Source: Holophagaceae bacterium | Lineage (GTDB): Bacteria; Acidobacteriota; Holophagae; Holophagales; Holophagaceae | Length of the DNA: 6,833 nucleotides | Direction: 5' to 3' | Assembly (NCBI GenBank): GCA_025353305.1 | Contig: JANXQX010000331.1 | Location: forward strand, 1-6,833 | Shown: piece by piece, positions 5,737-6,833 of the stretch | Layout: every line of letters begins with the position of its first letter | Numbering within the stretch: the first letter of the stretch is position 1 | Made by a program: the position numbers and the translations under genes | The notes under the pieces: model-generated | Seen by the model: only the letters and a program-made list of their open reading frames with translations | Database searches by the model: none | Told to the model about the DNA's origin: nothing

Positions 5737-6833
5737 ACCTTCCCCCCCTCTATCCCCTCACCGACCCGCGCCGAGATGCCTCGCTCTCTGCGCAGGTGAA
5801 GGAGTTCGGCCATGCAGGATTTCCTCTTGTTCAATTACGGGCCAAGCCGATGGATGCGAAGGCGCAATACGAAGAACTTCTCATCTCATTGCAACAGGCC
5901 TTCGATAACGGCGGTTGGCCGCTGATCTGCGTGAATGACCGCGCGGATTTGGCGGTGCTTGCCGCGCGTGAGGGCCTTGCGCCTTGGGGCCTGCATCTCG
6001 GCCAGATGGACTTGCCGCCATTCGAAGCGCGTCGCCTACCTGGTCTGGAAGGGGTCCATATCGGCACTTCCACCCACGATGATTCGGAGTGGTCTACGGT
6101 GGATGCGGCCTGCGACCACGCGGGGATCGGCCCCTTCAGAGCCACGGCTTCGAAGTCGGACCATGAGGCTCCCATCGGTGTCGATGGACTCCGCCGGGGC
6201 TGCGCGGCGCTGCGGTCGCGGGGCATCTCCCCCATCGCCATCGGTGGGATAGTCCAGGGCGACTTTGACGATGTTTTCGCCGCAGGCGCCGAATGCGTGG
6301 CGGCCATCAACGAACTGGACCGGACCAACCCTGTGGATCTGGCCTGGGCCGCCCAATGCGCGCGATGGCGGGCGAAATCCCCATTCCGGCTCGGCCAAGG
6401 CATCGCCTTGGCGGGCAGCAGCGGCTCGGGGAAATCGACAATCGCAGCCGCGCTGGGGCCATGTCTTGGTCTGCGGGTGATGGATCTGGATGCGCTGATA
6501 GAAGAGAAAGCGGACCGTTCCATCACGGATATTTTCAATGCCCAAGGCGAGGAGGAATTCCGCCGCCTCGAAGTCGAGACCCTGCGCTCGAGCCTGGACC
6601 AACCATCGGTGGTGGCTCTGGGCGGCGGAGCCTGGGCGGTCCCTGAGATCCGTGATGTCCTGGACGTTTCGGGTTTTGCCGTGCTCTGGATAGCAGAGAC
6701 GCCGCAGGTCTGCTGGTCGCGCATCGCGGCTGATCCCGCCCGACCCCTGGCAAAAGACCGCGCTGAATTTCTGCGCCGACATCGAATGCGCATGCATGAC
6801 TGGTGCGAGCTTCCGATGATCCTGCCGCTGGGG
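5733..6833 (+). CDS. Thiamine-phosphate synthase (ThiE)-shikimate kinase (AroK) fusion, 3' end cut by window
   Basis: The frame is open from ATG 5733 to the window end, giving 367 residues and no stop. The N-terminal half (about 1-200) is a ThiE/TenI-type TIM barrel: QLRAK (34-38), VNDRADLA (67-74), GLHLGQMD (86-93), IGTST (110-114), GPFRATASK (133-141) and AIGGI (169-173). ThiE joins the pyrimidine diphosphate and thiazole phosphate to make thiamine phosphate. From about 222 the protein is a shikimate kinase: P-loop GSSGSGKST (228-236), DLD (251-253, shikimate-binding Asp), EEFRRLE (274-280), GGG (297-299), and the lid with ARPLAKDR (336-343) followed by RRHRMRMHDW. It phosphorylates shikimate in chorismate synthesis. 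About 25 residues of the kinase are probably missing. Its start overlaps the ATPase stop by four bases. ThiE versus TenI is judged by conserved K141, D69 and R36/K38; the kinase call is strong. Confidence 0.85.
   Translation, partial: MNLPPLYPLTDPRRDASLSAQVKEFGHAGFPLVQLRAKPMDAKAQYEELLISLQQAFDNGGWPLICVNDRADLAVLAAREGLAPWGLHLGQMDLPPFEARRLPGLEGVHIGTSTHDDSEWSTVDAACDHAGIGPFRATASKSDHEAPIGVDGLRRGCAALRSRGISPIAIGGIVQGDFDDVFAAGAECVAAINELDRTNPVDLAWAAQCARWRAKSPFRLGQGIALAGSSGSGKSTIAAALGPCLGLRVMDLDALIEEKADRSITDIFNAQGEEEFRRLEVETLRSSLDQPSVVALGGGAWAVPEIRDVLDVSGFAVLWIAETPQVCWSRIAADPARPLAKDRAEFLRRHRMRMHDWCELPMILPLG

Noticed and set aside
5831..6797. Two long - strand reading frames (320 and 253 codons) over the 3' end
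   Set aside because: They lie antisense to the ThiE-AroK frame, whose protein shows continuous family motifs; the - strand products are Arg/Ser/Pro-rich without any recognisable motif, as expected in GC-rich DNA.

Overview
The window is GC-rich, densely packed bacterial chromosomal DNA with short intergenic gaps, ATGA-type overlaps and Shine-Dalgarno sites in front of most genes. The gene contents and protein flavour (MsbA-like ABC exporter, NhaR-type LysR regulator, TerC/Alx protein, zf-TFIIB mini-protein) would fit a Gram-negative bacterium. My best guess is an acidobacterium of the Geothrix/Holophaga kind, but that comes from the general look of the proteins, not from a marker gene.

Layout. 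At 2-217 lies the C-terminal end of an ABC exporter on the + strand. It is followed by about 237 bases without a convincing gene but with several good hairpins (218-454). On the - strand is a LysR-family regulator very like NhaR (455-1354). A 114-bp AT-rich divergent promoter region (1355-1468) separates it from a tight + strand run of five genes: a short HPF/RaiA-like ribosome hibernation protein (1469-1774), the membrane zinc protease HtpX (1785-2648), a TerC/Alx-type membrane protein (2663-3622), an ExoD-family membrane protein (3619-4149) and a 99-residue zf-TFIIB zinc-ribbon protein (4191-4490). A second AT-rich island (4491-4599) holds a plausible promoter and a hairpin. It precedes an AAA/DUF4143 ATPase (4600-5736), whose stop codon overlaps the start of a long open frame running off the window end (5733-6833). 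That last frame encodes a thiamine-phosphate synthase (ThiE) domain fused to a shikimate kinase (AroK) domain.

How the genes may work together. The five genes from the HPF-like protein to the zinc ribbon, divergent from nhaR, look like one stress operon. By family knowledge NhaR responds to Na+ and alkaline pH, Alx/TerC proteins are tied to alkaline pH and manganese export, HtpX removes damaged membrane proteins, and HPF parks ribosomes. A salt/pH/envelope stress response controlled by the NhaR-like protein is an inference from this arrangement. The 3' part is different: a DUF4143 ATPase of unknown role, translationally coupled to a two-domain enzyme that joins thiamine and aromatic amino acid biosynthesis. 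The fusion is the most unusual object in the window. I saw no tRNA, rRNA, CRISPR array, insertion sequence or phage gene.
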